A stretch of 64,000 nt of DNA from Sediminibacterium sp. C3 (lineage in GTDB: Bacteria > Bacteroidota > Bacteroidia > Chitinophagales > Chitinophagaceae). Below the pieces are notes generated by a model, which saw only the letters and a list, made by a program, of their open reading frames with translations, searched no databases and had not been told where the DNA came from. The stretch covers positions 526,219-590,218 of the forward strand of contig NZ_KI669560.1 in assembly GCF_000508085.1 (NCBI RefSeq), read 5' to 3'. Shown here piece by piece: positions 1 to 9,044 of the stretch. The translations under genes were made by a program, and so were the position numbers. Within the stretch, counting starts at the first letter, position 1. Each line of letters begins with the position of its first letter.

Positions 1-350
1 AGTACTCTGAAGTAAAAGTAACGTTTTTAAAGATATGCTAAAAAAGTCGTTTGAATTTATAGTACTTACGGTAAAAGCAGACACTTTTATAGCACGAAAA
101 CATGGTTAATTTTTTAATCTAATTGGTCCATTTGTTAAGGTAAGAGGTCAATCATGAGCTGATATTCTGTCGTCCTTATGTATAACAATAACCCGAATGA
201 GTTAAGATATCATTGACGAAAATATATTGGTAAGTCAAGTGGCAGATTTTAAAATACAATTTTGTTGCGTCTAAAAGAAATGGAACCTTTTTTGCAAGCT
301 TTCTCCTTTGCTTGAGTTTGCAAATGTGCTTACACCTGTGCTGTGGCTTT
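1..350. other. Non-coding left edge of the window
   Basis: No convincing gene is seen on either strand. The stretch lies downstream of the CARF/helicase operon. Two short related motifs, AGTACT followed by a GTAAAAG-type sequence, occur at about 1 and 61, but the similarity is too weak to call a repeat family. The island continues beyond position 1, because nothing here resembles an attachment site or a core gene. Confidence 0.5.
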
Positions 351-1463
351 TTATATTGTCAATTTCTTTTCAAGTTTATCAAGTGCATTTATTAATTTAC
401 TTAGTGGATTAACTGTTGTTCTTCCAGCATTGCAAAAGAAAACATCAATATTTAACTCTTTGCATTTTTCAAGAATTGTAGGTTTAGGCCTAAACCTACA
501 AACCAAAAGAGATTTAGAAATAATTCCACCGTAAGTATCTTTTACAATTCTCATTTTGTTGATGTCCTCTTGATTTACATTTCCCGATTTACATTCAATG
601 AAAATAAGTTTGCCTCCCAAATTAACTAGCACATCAATTTCATTTTTGGTAATGAAGGAATCTGTTCTGAAAGGAAGTTCGCACTGTATGAGAAGTTCTT
701 TTGCCTTGGGCCAAAGAGAAATTTCCTTTGCTACAATAAGTTCCCACCATGAGGCATGGAAAAATAAACTTCTCACATTAGGAGATTGAATCTTGAAAAC
801 TTCATTTCCATTTAACTCAACTGAAATTCTTTTGTCTGTCCAGATAAGTTTGGCTTGTTGATTTATTGCAAGGTGTCCCGCTGTAGGTATTTTATTGAGT
901 TTATCATATGTTTTTCTGACCTTAGAATTGATTTCTAAAATAAGTCTATCATGCGACATTGTGAATTTATCAATTATATCAATTGACTTAAAATCATCAG
1001 AAGAAAAGTCACTGATGGTTTTTGATCTACTCAACTTATGTCCGCTTATTTCTAGAAACTCTTTCACTGTAATTTGTGAAGTAAGCTTTCGAGTAGAGTA
1101 GGATGGTAATTGCAATAGAGTATCGTTTTGATTAATATAAAAACCATCCAAATTCCTCTCAATTATTAATGACTGTGCTGCCAACACCATAATCTTTGTA
1201 CCTCCAGTTAAGTTAAATTGCACATCATCATTTTGATCAATATTGTTTAGTATTTCTTCACAAATTGACTTGATAGAAGCAAACTCAAACGGATTGCAAA
1301 TGTTCTCAGAAAATGTATTACCAGTTAGAAATGATTTAATCAAACTGATTTTGCTTTTTGATTCTTCCGAAACAATAAAGTGAATTTTGTCGGGCGCAAA
1401 TTCTTTTATTCCAACGAGAACAGGCAACAACTGCCCTCCAACAAATGTTATTTGATGTTTCAT
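351..1463 (-). CDS. Card1/Can2-like CARF-PD-(D/E)xK nuclease
   Basis: A 370-residue protein with an N-terminal CARF-like Rossmann domain and a C-terminal restriction-endonuclease-like domain. The CARF part starts with a hydrophobic strand (ITFVGGQLLPVLVGI) and carries the signature NLTGGTKIM at about residues 84-92, where ligand phosphates are bound in known CARF proteins. The nuclease part shows NEIDVLVNLGG followed by LIFIECKSG (about residues 272-293), the E/D...ExK core of PD-(D/E)xK enzymes. Length and order match the Card1/Can2 (DUF1887) nucleases, which in type III CRISPR systems are switched on by cyclic oligoadenylate and cut DNA or RNA. The gene is last in a five-gene operon and overlaps the preceding stop by 4 bp. 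No CRISPR-cas gene is in the window, so its activator is unknown. The family call is sound; the ligand and role here are inferred. Confidence 0.8.
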   Translation of the reverse strand: MKHQITFVGGQLLPVLVGIKEFAPDKIHFIVSEESKSKISLIKSFLTGNTFSENICNPFEFASIKSICEEILNNIDQNDDVQFNLTGGTKIMVLAAQSLIIERNLDGFYINQNDTLLQLPSYSTRKLTSQITVKEFLEISGHKLSRSKTISDFSSDDFKSIDIIDKFTMSHDRLILEINSKVRKTYDKLNKIPTAGHLAINQQAKLIWTDKRISVELNGNEVFKIQSPNVRSLFFHASWWELIVAKEISLWPKAKELLIQCELPFRTDSFITKNEIDVLVNLGGKLIFIECKSGNVNQEDINKMRIVKDTYGGIISKSLLVCRFRPKPTILEKCKELNIDVFFCNAGRTTVNPLSKLINALDKLEKKLTI

Positions 1464-2044
1464 CTTAAATCATTATTTTCAGGTTGGTCTTTAATCGGAT
1501 TGTAAACTTCATTTAATTTCTCTGTTCCAGGTATCGGCTTTCTCAAATCTTTGAGATATTCAGCAAAGTCAACATACACGATTCTGCTACCATAATCTTT
1601 TCCAAAGATTGCTGCTGAGGCCACCATTGATTTTTTTCCACCTGTAATATCAATCGTAATGTTTCTTGTTGGATAATCGCTTAAACTTTCTTTTATAGTT
1701 TTGTAGATAGTTTGGAAATCATCATTCTCAAGAACTACAAGTTTGTAATTGGCTTCTAAATACTCGTCAAGGATTTGAATAATTTCTTCTTTGACTGGGT
1801 TTGAAATAATCAAATGAGTTTCAGGGTTAATTGCTTTTGCAGTTAGAATAATTGGCTCTGGACTAAAACCAAGTAATGAAACAAGTAATTCGCCTTCTCT
1901 GTTTTGAGAATACTTTTCAGTAAACCGTTCAATTACTAAATCAAAAATATGGTCGTAATAAAACCTTTCTGCTTGATCAGGTTTCCCTGTTCTTGAAAGT
2001 TCAATCCAATGTTTTATATTCTCATTTAATTTTTCAAGATTCAT
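1460..2044 (-). CDS. Stand-alone CARF-like sensor protein
   Basis: A 194-residue protein with a helical N-terminus (about 1-50) and one CARF-like Rossmann domain. The domain has the first-strand motif LLVSLLGFSPEPIILTA and the late-strand motif ITIDITGGKKSMVASAA (about residues 132-148), which align by eye with the ligand-binding elements of Csx1/Csm6/Can-type CARF domains. No nuclease, HEPN or HTH domain follows, so it can only sense or degrade a nucleotide signal, or act as a partner of another subunit. It overlaps the PLD gene by 11 bp and the Card1-like gene by 4 bp, so translation is probably coupled. It could be a ring nuclease or the second half of a CARF heterodimer with the Card1-like protein. 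Confidence 0.65.
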   Translation of the reverse strand: MNLEKLNENIKHWIELSRTGKPDQAERFYYDHIFDLVIERFTEKYSQNREGELLVSLLGFSPEPIILTAKAINPETHLIISNPVKEEIIQILDEYLEANYKLVVLENDDFQTIYKTIKESLSDYPTRNITIDITGGKKSMVASAAIFGKDYGSRIVYVDFAEYLKDLRKPIPGTEKLNEVYNPIKDQPENNDLR

Positions 2045-3530
2045 ATTTCGTCAAGTTTATTTTGTTATAGAAAAGCATATACTCTTCACCCTTCACAATA
2101 TCTTTGAAGTGTAATTTCTTCTTAACAACAAATGTAAATTCATTTAATTTGTCAAGTAAGTATGCTTTCCCCATTATTTTTAATTGAATTTCTTTTGTAT
2201 CAAGACGGCTTAAAGGTGTGAAGAAAATAGGGTTGTTGGAAATCAATTCTTCAAACTCATTTGCAAAAGATGCATTTGACCTGAATTTTATTTCAAATAT
2301 CTCAGGAAAAATTGATGCTACCTTTATTTCCTTTTCGTCATACCAAAATTTATAGAAGTCAAACAGATCAGTTTTATTAGGAGATAATTTGTAAACAAAT
2401 GGTGCTGATTGAATTTGATAGTTCAAAAATGAATTGAATTTCTCAAAAGAAATATGTGAACTATCAATCTTATACCCAACTTCAAAGCCATCCTTCAATC
2501 CATGCTTTCCATCAATATTGGCAGTAAAAATTATTCCCTCCCTATTGTCAACTGAAATTCCTTTTGAATGATTGAACATGTCTCCATAAATTTCAATTCC
2601 TAATTCAGATAATTCTTTACAAGCAGCAATATGGTCATAACGATGGTTCATTGCTCTGCAATATATTTTTATCTTACCCTTTTTTTCATTTAGGAATATT
2701 TTAAAAGCATTTATAAGTTCTGAAAGGTTATCTAGTTCTACAATACTGTAAGTTGAAAGGTTAACTGTCTCGCGTGCATTAGCAATAAAAGAATTAAGAT
2801 TCTCATATATTGAATGGTGGAATCTATCATAAGACCAAATTACATTGGTATTGCTTTCAGGAAAATCTGATTTGCATATATCATTTTCATTCTTGCCAAT
2901 CAATTGAGTATTGTCACTAAGATTTATAAATCGCCTAAACTCGGTTCCATAAAGGAATATTGAATCAAAAATTCGTTCTAATATTTTGACTTCGTCATGT
3001 TTATCAATTATAATTCCACTTTCATCATTTGGTGCTTTTCCCTTTTCATTATTACTAAGCGAAGGTTCAGTAAGGTTGGCTGACATGAGCAAAGCTTCTT
3101 CACCATCTTTGATTACAAATTTTGCATGTGCATTTGAAGATGCTCTTACATGTGCTCCAGCCTTTACAAGTGCATCTATGAACTCAAAATGCCTAGACTT
3201 TGACAATTCAGCAGTTTCATATTTATCCAACATGTCGCTTTTAATATTTTTATCGTCAACAGCTGTTAAGATGAAAACAGAAAGTTTCGCTTCTTTCAAT
3301 TTAGTTATCAGGGTTTCAACAATCTGCTTGTTGTCAATGATGAATGAGCATATTTTAATATAGCTTTCTGCCTCACTAATGAGATTTACTATTGAATTCA
3401 AAAGCCCTTTATCTGTTTTACAGGTAACATAAAAACCTTGTCCGCTTTCAAATGATTTTTCTTCAACTGCTTTGTTCAATACAAAATAGCCACCTGAAAA
3501 CTTTCCATTATTTGAGATAAATTTACTCAT
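2034..3530 (-). CDS. Phospholipase-D-like (HKD) nuclease-family protein
   Basis: A 498-residue protein with two PLD-type half sites. The first is HAKFVIKDGEEALLMSANLT (about residues 133-152), giving H-x-K and a downstream Asn. The second is HSKGISVDNREGIIFTANID (about 318-337), again H-x-K with a downstream Asn. Two HKD halves are expected to fold together into one active site working through a covalent phospho-histidine. In defence operons such proteins are usually nucleases. There is no signal peptide, so it acts in the cytoplasm. The start overlaps the upstream gene by 8 bp. Pairing of a PLD protein with an SF1 helicase recalls Mokosh and DISARM, but neither includes CARF proteins as far as I know. 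Confidence 0.75.
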   Translation of the reverse strand: MSKFISNNGKFSGGYFVLNKAVEEKSFESGQGFYVTCKTDKGLLNSIVNLISEAESYIKICSFIIDNKQIVETLITKLKEAKLSVFILTAVDDKNIKSDMLDKYETAELSKSRHFEFIDALVKAGAHVRASSNAHAKFVIKDGEEALLMSANLTEPSLSNNEKGKAPNDESGIIIDKHDEVKILERIFDSIFLYGTEFRRFINLSDNTQLIGKNENDICKSDFPESNTNVIWSYDRFHHSIYENLNSFIANARETVNLSTYSIVELDNLSELINAFKIFLNEKKGKIKIYCRAMNHRYDHIAACKELSELGIEIYGDMFNHSKGISVDNREGIIFTANIDGKHGLKDGFEVGYKIDSSHISFEKFNSFLNYQIQSAPFVYKLSPNKTDLFDFYKFWYDEKEIKVASIFPEIFEIKFRSNASFANEFEELISNNPIFFTPLSRLDTKEIQLKIMGKAYLLDKLNEFTFVVKKKLHFKDIVKGEEYMLFYNKINLTKYES

Positions 3531-4854
3531 TTTGTAATGTCAAATAATTTTGATTAAAATTTGTTTCACGTGAATGAAGGAATAAGTGAATGTCCAACTT
3601 TTCAAGAATGTCTAACCTCTCAATAGCAATTAAATTTTGTCTTAGAGACTTAAAGTTTTTCTTATAATGTAAAATCAAATTCACTATTGACTTTTCAACT
3701 TCCAACAATTTACGTAACTCAATAAGTTCATGAATATATTTATCAGCTATAACAACTTTTATAAAAACAAGCCAAATTCCAATACCTTGATACTGTCTGT
3801 AATAGTCTCTGCCTCTAACACATGCTTCTAGTATTTTTATTTTGTCCGCACCATCTGATTCGAAAAATTTTTTGTCAACCTTAATTCTAATTTCGTTTTC
3901 GTCAAGAAATATATTGTTTTCATTTATTGTTGCGAGACCGTAAAGTTTTTGAATAAAATATATCAAATTAACTTTTGTTATGTTGTAAATTCTTCCGTCA
4001 ATAGCTGATCTAGTATTTCCCCAATTACTTTTGAATCGAATCGTTTTAGATTTAACTCCATCACGTTCTATGTCTTTTTCGTCAACAATTACTTCTGTCT
4101 TGGCAATTTCATCCTTCAATTTCTTTTGCCAAAAAGCAATATTTTCTTCATTTTCCGATTTTGTAAAACCATCAATTAATTTTTTGCATGTTTTTCCGTC
4201 TTTTGTTTTTGATAATACAATAGGTAACGGGTAGGTCATTAAAATAAAATCGTAATCCTTAATTTCTTTTAAATGTGTTGGAATACTGTAATTAATTCTT
4301 TCATCAATAGGAATTTTGAGAATAAGTTCTGTAAGGTTTTTAGTTGGAGGGTTATGAATTATTGCAGGTTTAAAAATTTTGTTACCCCAAGAATCTCGCT
4401 CATCTTCTGAAATTAAATTTTCTTTTCCTTCTTTGTAGAAATAACTTTTTAGTGGCTCATGTGTTACTCCATCTAAAATAAATGACCTGGTTTTCTCTAT
4501 CTCTCTTTCAAAGTATGGTTTATTTAAGAAATCAAATCCTTTTGCTATAGGTTTAATAATTTGATTTTGAAATGAAATATATTCTTGCTTTACAAGTTCT
4601 TCTGCTCGGTATCTAAAAACCCCTTCACTCAATCCGGTCAATTCAGAAAATTGCTGAATTGAAAATCCGTCATGTATGTTGGCTGCCTGCACAATAAATT
4701 TATCCAGCTCGTCATATTCTTCTTCCATTGTTTCAAGTGTCCTAGCAATTACATGTATGATGGGATATTCAATACATGCCACTGCTTGAACTTCAAAACC
4801 TTTTTCAAATTCTGCTTCATAAAACTTTTCAATATTTAGAAAGAAGTGAATCAT
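3523..4854 (-). CDS. Unknown protein with probable winged helix
   Basis: A 443-residue protein that I do not recognise. Residues about 55-110 contain a likely winged-helix segment (SIQQFSELTGLSEGVFRYR followed by a basic strand), which suggests DNA or partner binding. The rest is mixed alpha/beta and ends in a Leu/Lys/Glu-rich helical region (about 370-430) that could be a coiled coil. There are no transmembrane segments and no catalytic signature that I can name. It overlaps the helicase gene by exactly 4 bp (ATGA) and the PLD gene by 8 bp, so it is an integral operon member, possibly the adaptor between helicase and nuclease. It could also be the missing signal producer, but I see no nucleotidyltransferase or cyclase motif. 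Confidence 0.6.
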   Translation of the reverse strand: MIHFFLNIEKFYEAEFEKGFEVQAVACIEYPIIHVIARTLETMEEEYDELDKFIVQAANIHDGFSIQQFSELTGLSEGVFRYRAEELVKQEYISFQNQIIKPIAKGFDFLNKPYFEREIEKTRSFILDGVTHEPLKSYFYKEGKENLISEDERDSWGNKIFKPAIIHNPPTKNLTELILKIPIDERINYSIPTHLKEIKDYDFILMTYPLPIVLSKTKDGKTCKKLIDGFTKSENEENIAFWQKKLKDEIAKTEVIVDEKDIERDGVKSKTIRFKSNWGNTRSAIDGRIYNITKVNLIYFIQKLYGLATINENNIFLDENEIRIKVDKKFFESDGADKIKILEACVRGRDYYRQYQGIGIWLVFIKVVIADKYIHELIELRKLLEVEKSIVNLILHYKKNFKSLRQNLIAIERLDILEKLDIHLFLHSRETNFNQNYLTLQNE

Positions 4855-7800
4855 AACTTGATTTTACATTTTACTGTTTGTTTGGGGGTGTCAATTTTAT
4901 TTATCTCAACTCTGATTTTATTTCCTACTTTAACTCTATTATTTTTAGTAGATGTATAGAAAATACCTACAACTCCGTATTTCAACGCTACAATAACTTT
5001 TATTGAAGGCAGATTACCTTCAATAATTTTTGTGATAGTCCCCTCAACTACATCTAATGCTTTAAATTCTTTGTTGAAAAGATCAAATTTTCTATCATCG
5101 CTTTTTACTGCTTGACCTGGTTTTGGTAAATAATTATTTGTTAAGTTTAACCGTGGAATTGTTTCCTTGTGAGAAAGCAAAATTCCCATTTCACTAATTT
5201 GAATAATTTTTACATCTATTTCCTGATTAATTTTAAAGAGATCTGCTGAATTTTTAAAGTATTTCCAGCTTAATTCAGAGTTAGGTATCAAACCGTGCTT
5301 TCTTCCTAAATTGACTAACACACCATATCTCTCAAATCTATTTATTGATGCTTTCAAAACCTGTCCAACTTGAAAATGAGTTTGTGATCTTTTGAAGTCA
5401 AGTTCATTAATCCTATATGTCTCTCCGTATTTACTTGCATACCGCCAAAGATTGTCAAATAAATTTGTGTAATAAGAGTCGTAATGAGAGTACTTGCTTG
5501 TCAAGGTTTCTTTATTACCAATTAGAATCAACTTTTTCTTTGCTCTTGAAAATGCCACATTCAATCTTCTTGCATCATCAAGGAATCCCACTCTATTTCT
5601 AACTGCACTTCGAGTAAATGAAAAAATTATGATGTCATGTTCCCTTCCCTGAAATGAGTCAAGTGTTGCTACCTCAATAGAATTAAAAGTCGATTGGTTT
5701 TTTTCAAAAAGCATTTCTTTAATTCGTTCACATTGCTTGGAATAAGGGCTTACAATCGCATATGAATTGAGACTAATATTATTTCTGTCAAGTTCTGGAA
5801 TTACTTTATTAACGATAAGATCAGCTTCAACCTGATTAAAATATGAGCCGTCTTTGAAAGTTTCAGCTGAACCATTGTCAGAAGATGTATCAATGAAAAT
5901 TATTTGTTTGTCAAATGGTTCAGGTAAAGGAATTACATTTTGATGGGTATGCTGACCGTTTAATAATTCTGAATCGTAAAAGGATTGTGATACAAAATTT
6001 CCAATGTCTGGATGCATTCTGTGCTGCTCTGATAAAAGAATTTTATTTTCATTATTTAACACTCCTTCTTTTTGCAGAAATTCAAAAAAACTTGCTCCTA
6101 ATGCTTGCTTAATTTCAAAATCACTTGTTTTTTGCTCCCTAATATCTTTAGAGAATTTTTTAAAGTACTCAACTCTTTCGCTATCAAGATATGGTGGTAA
6201 TTGTTTATGGTCACCAACCAGTATTATTTTTTTTGCTTTCGATATTGCAGTGAGGGTTTCAGAAATATTTGCCTTGCCTGCTTCATCAAGAATAACTGTA
6301 TCAAAAATGATTTCGCTTATCTCAATTTCTTTGTTTGTTGCAATGCCAATACAAGTTCCAAATAATACATTTAGGTTTTGTAAAAAAAGGTTAGTTAAGA
6401 GTTTGGGGGTTTTAGCTATAACTTTTTTCCAATGTTCCAAAGTTTCACTAAATAGAGTGGTTTGTTTTAAATCTGAAGATTGGATCAGGATTATAAAGTC
6501 CTTTATATTTTCCCAATCAAACGATAAAGGCAATTCAAAATCTTGTTTTGATAATTGCGAAATATCTTTGCCCATATTATGGTGGTTAAGAATTTCTATC
6601 TTTATGTCTACAATTTTCTGAACCTTTTCGGAAAACTTCTTTGTTGCTTCATCCAAAAAATAAGGCAAAGCAAAATCTGAAATTGAATCAGAATTAATAC
6701 TTCCAATTCTAGCAATGTTTATACTTAAATCATTCTTTATTCGTTCAAGTACGTTATCTACTGCAATATGTGTTTGGCTGGTCACTAAAATCTTTTCACC
6801 TCGCTTGATTAGCTGCTTTACAATTTCAGTTATTACTGTTGTCTTCCCCGTTCCTGGTGGACCCTGAATTAGTAAAATATTTTTATTGCCAACCGCTTTC
6901 TCTACAGCTTGTGTCTGTGGATTGTTTTTATTTTGAAAAACTGGATTAATAAATTTTATATCAACTCTCTCTGGTGGCTCAATACCATTTTTGTCATGGA
7001 AAATTTTGTAGAAATTGTCAAGTGGTAATTTATTAGCAAAGAATTTATTTAATACTGAAAGCTGAATATCGTATTGTTTAACACTGAATAATTTTTTTAC
7101 AATTACCCCACCTTTTACAAGATCAAAATTTTCAATATTGCTTTTTATTTTTATTTCCTTCTCACTTTTTGAAAAAACAGAACCAATTCCAACTCTTTGA
7201 ATCTTATCTTTTTTTATTTCAATGGAAATCGAAATTTTATCATCAGGTTTTAGTTTGTGTTCTCCAAATGCCTTTCCAATGAAAGTAATTCCTTCCGTTT
7301 GTATCGCTGAGTCTAATTTGCAGTCAACTATTTTTAATTCCGTTTCGTCATTTGCTTTTATTTCAAAGTCAATTTGTGATTCTAAAAAGTTGGAGAATAT
7401 CTTGAACTCTTTTCCTTGTTGCTGCAAAAGATCAAGTGATTTATTTTTAGCAACTTCAAAAAGCTTAAATGCTAAAATTTTGTTATCAATTGATTCAACA
7501 AATTTTTTATTGGCTGTATTTACTGGTGCAAATTGAGAGAATATTATTGGACGGTTGATGTAGAACACATCATAATTCTTTAAAGCGGTTTGCTTTTCTC
7601 TAAGTGATTCGGTTTTAACTTTTGCCTTAATGAGTCTAATTTTTAATGAGCCTTCATCAGAAACTATTCCTCTAATTGAAACAGTTTCATTAAATAATGT
7701 GAAACTTTTTTCAGTATATTTTTGCTCTGTGGCTTCTATTTTTCTGTGGAAGTCATACTGTGTAAACCAAAATCCGAATTTGCTGAGTTCACTTAGGAAA

Positions 7801-8636
7801 TCTTTTTCTGTAAATTTTTCTGGGAGTTTATCGAATTCAAAAACTGCTGGTGCAATATTTCTAACAAAATCATTGTATGCATTATAGTCAAAATCAAATT
7901 CAAAGTAAATTGGTTCTTCCCCTTTTTCAACTTTTGAAAATAGGTTTTCAGTTTTCTCAAAAAGCGATTTGAATATATCCTTTTCTTCTTGGCTGAAATA
8001 ATTCCAATAAAGAGATTCTGAAAGTTGTTGATATGAATTAAGATAAAATTCAGAAGTAGAGAATGAGTTAGGTGTTGTTTGCTCTTTGAAAGTTTTAATT
8101 ACTTCGTTAGTTTGATTCTGCGTTAATGCTGATACTTCTCGAAGGGTACATTCAATTATATTTAGTTCAGAATTTTTTCTAATTGGAATGACATGAATCT
8201 TATCTCCAATAGTGTATCTGTTGTTCTCAAGTAATGGAATAGTTGCAAATAATCCCGAATTAAGTTGAACGATTACTTTGTTTCTGTATTCTTCAAAAAC
8301 TGTAGCAATAATTTCCTTTTTCAACGAAAGCATTTTCCATGCAGTTGATTCGCAGGGCCTCTCAATTATCGGCAAATTTTTTCTGCTGAGATGAACCTTT
8401 TTATATTTATCGTCAAATCCGATTACATTAACTTTTAGAGTTGAACCCACTTTTATATTTCTAAAGTCTGTTTGACATAAACCAAAGTTCCAATTGAGTT
8501 CCGAAACATGAAGTAACCCTTGAGCTTTTCCGGAAATATTAAAGAATAGAAAGCTAGGTGGAACTTTTTTTTCCACTACTAAGTCCAATACAGAACCTAC
8601 TTTGTTTTGCTTTTTTAATTCTATCCACCAATACAT
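4851..8636 (-). CDS. SF1 (Upf1/Dna2-like) helicase with N- and C-terminal S1 domains
   Basis: A 1261-residue helicase. An S1-type OB fold occupies about residues 12-85 (GSVLDLV... LLHVSEL...KVHLSRK) and a second lies at about 1090-1165 (GQVLKASINRFERYGVLVNL). Between them is a full SF1B motor: Walker A GPPGTGKT (about 589), Walker B DEAGK (about 780), GDHKQLPP (about 806), QHRMHPD (about 870), DSFQGRE (about 990) and VAFSRAKKK (about 1026). Upf1/COG1112-type enzymes unwind RNA, DNA or hybrids 5' to 3'. Two S1 domains argue for an RNA or R-loop substrate. It is the first gene of a five-gene overlapping operon with a PLD nuclease and CARF proteins. I used ATG at 8636; no TAnnTTTG element lies close to it. 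The motor call is very secure, the substrate is inferred. Confidence 0.9.
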   Translation of the reverse strand: MYWWIELKKQNKVGSVLDLVVEKKVPPSFLFFNISGKAQGLLHVSELNWNFGLCQTDFRNIKVGSTLKVNVIGFDDKYKKVHLSRKNLPIIERPCESTAWKMLSLKKEIIATVFEEYRNKVIVQLNSGLFATIPLLENNRYTIGDKIHVIPIRKNSELNIIECTLREVSALTQNQTNEVIKTFKEQTTPNSFSTSEFYLNSYQQLSESLYWNYFSQEEKDIFKSLFEKTENLFSKVEKGEEPIYFEFDFDYNAYNDFVRNIAPAVFEFDKLPEKFTEKDFLSELSKFGFWFTQYDFHRKIEATEQKYTEKSFTLFNETVSIRGIVSDEGSLKIRLIKAKVKTESLREKQTALKNYDVFYINRPIIFSQFAPVNTANKKFVESIDNKILAFKLFEVAKNKSLDLLQQQGKEFKIFSNFLESQIDFEIKANDETELKIVDCKLDSAIQTEGITFIGKAFGEHKLKPDDKISISIEIKKDKIQRVGIGSVFSKSEKEIKIKSNIENFDLVKGGVIVKKLFSVKQYDIQLSVLNKFFANKLPLDNFYKIFHDKNGIEPPERVDIKFINPVFQNKNNPQTQAVEKAVGNKNILLIQGPPGTGKTTVITEIVKQLIKRGEKILVTSQTHIAVDNVLERIKNDLSINIARIGSINSDSISDFALPYFLDEATKKFSEKVQKIVDIKIEILNHHNMGKDISQLSKQDFELPLSFDWENIKDFIILIQSSDLKQTTLFSETLEHWKKVIAKTPKLLTNLFLQNLNVLFGTCIGIATNKEIEISEIIFDTVILDEAGKANISETLTAISKAKKIILVGDHKQLPPYLDSERVEYFKKFSKDIREQKTSDFEIKQALGASFFEFLQKEGVLNNENKILLSEQHRMHPDIGNFVSQSFYDSELLNGQHTHQNVIPLPEPFDKQIIFIDTSSDNGSAETFKDGSYFNQVEADLIVNKVIPELDRNNISLNSYAIVSPYSKQCERIKEMLFEKNQSTFNSIEVATLDSFQGREHDIIIFSFTRSAVRNRVGFLDDARRLNVAFSRAKKKLILIGNKETLTSKYSHYDSYYTNLFDNLWRYASKYGETYRINELDFKRSQTHFQVGQVLKASINRFERYGVLVNLGRKHGLIPNSELSWKYFKNSADLFKINQEIDVKIIQISEMGILLSHKETIPRLNLTNNYLPKPGQAVKSDDRKFDLFNKEFKALDVVEGTITKIIEGNLPSIKVIVALKYGVVGIFYTSTKNNRVKVGNKIRVEINKIDTPKQTVKCKIKL

Positions 8637-9044
8637 TGTCTTATGTTAGTAGTTGTTCGTTGAGAAAAAATGGTTCTTGGGTTTTTTAAAAAGGGCTAGT
8701 TAAATGTCGAGTAAAATAACTTTCAGACATACTTAAAGCCAATGGGAAACGCAAAAAAATAATCACATTTATTAACTATCAATTAAAAAAGTTTTTCTTT
8801 AGAAAATAAAGATATTTTTATTTTTAAACACAATTCACAATTTCAAATTTGCTTCCATTTATACCGTGGCTTTACTTTCTGCTTATTACAGTCATTTTTT
8901 TTTAAGTTGAATAATCTCATCAAATGTTATGGGCATTATGTAAAATTTAATTCTCGCTGATTTAACTTTCAAGGTCTTTTATAAAGTCTCAGTATTTCAT
9001 TTTATAAAAAGCTGTATCAATGTGATTGCAAATAGGACGGGGTA
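8637..9044. other. Intergenic region upstream of the helicase operon
   Basis: About 400 bp of very AT-rich sequence without an open frame of interest. It must hold the promoter of the helicase/PLD/CARF operon and the 3' end of the RecD-like gene's transcript. I could not identify a convincing promoter, terminator or array in it. Confidence 0.5.

Noticed and set aside
351-2044. Type III CRISPR-Cas remnant suggested by the Card1-like and CARF proteins
   Set aside because: No repeat-spacer array, cas10 or csm/cmr gene is visible in the window; the CARF genes are coupled to a helicase/PLD operon instead.
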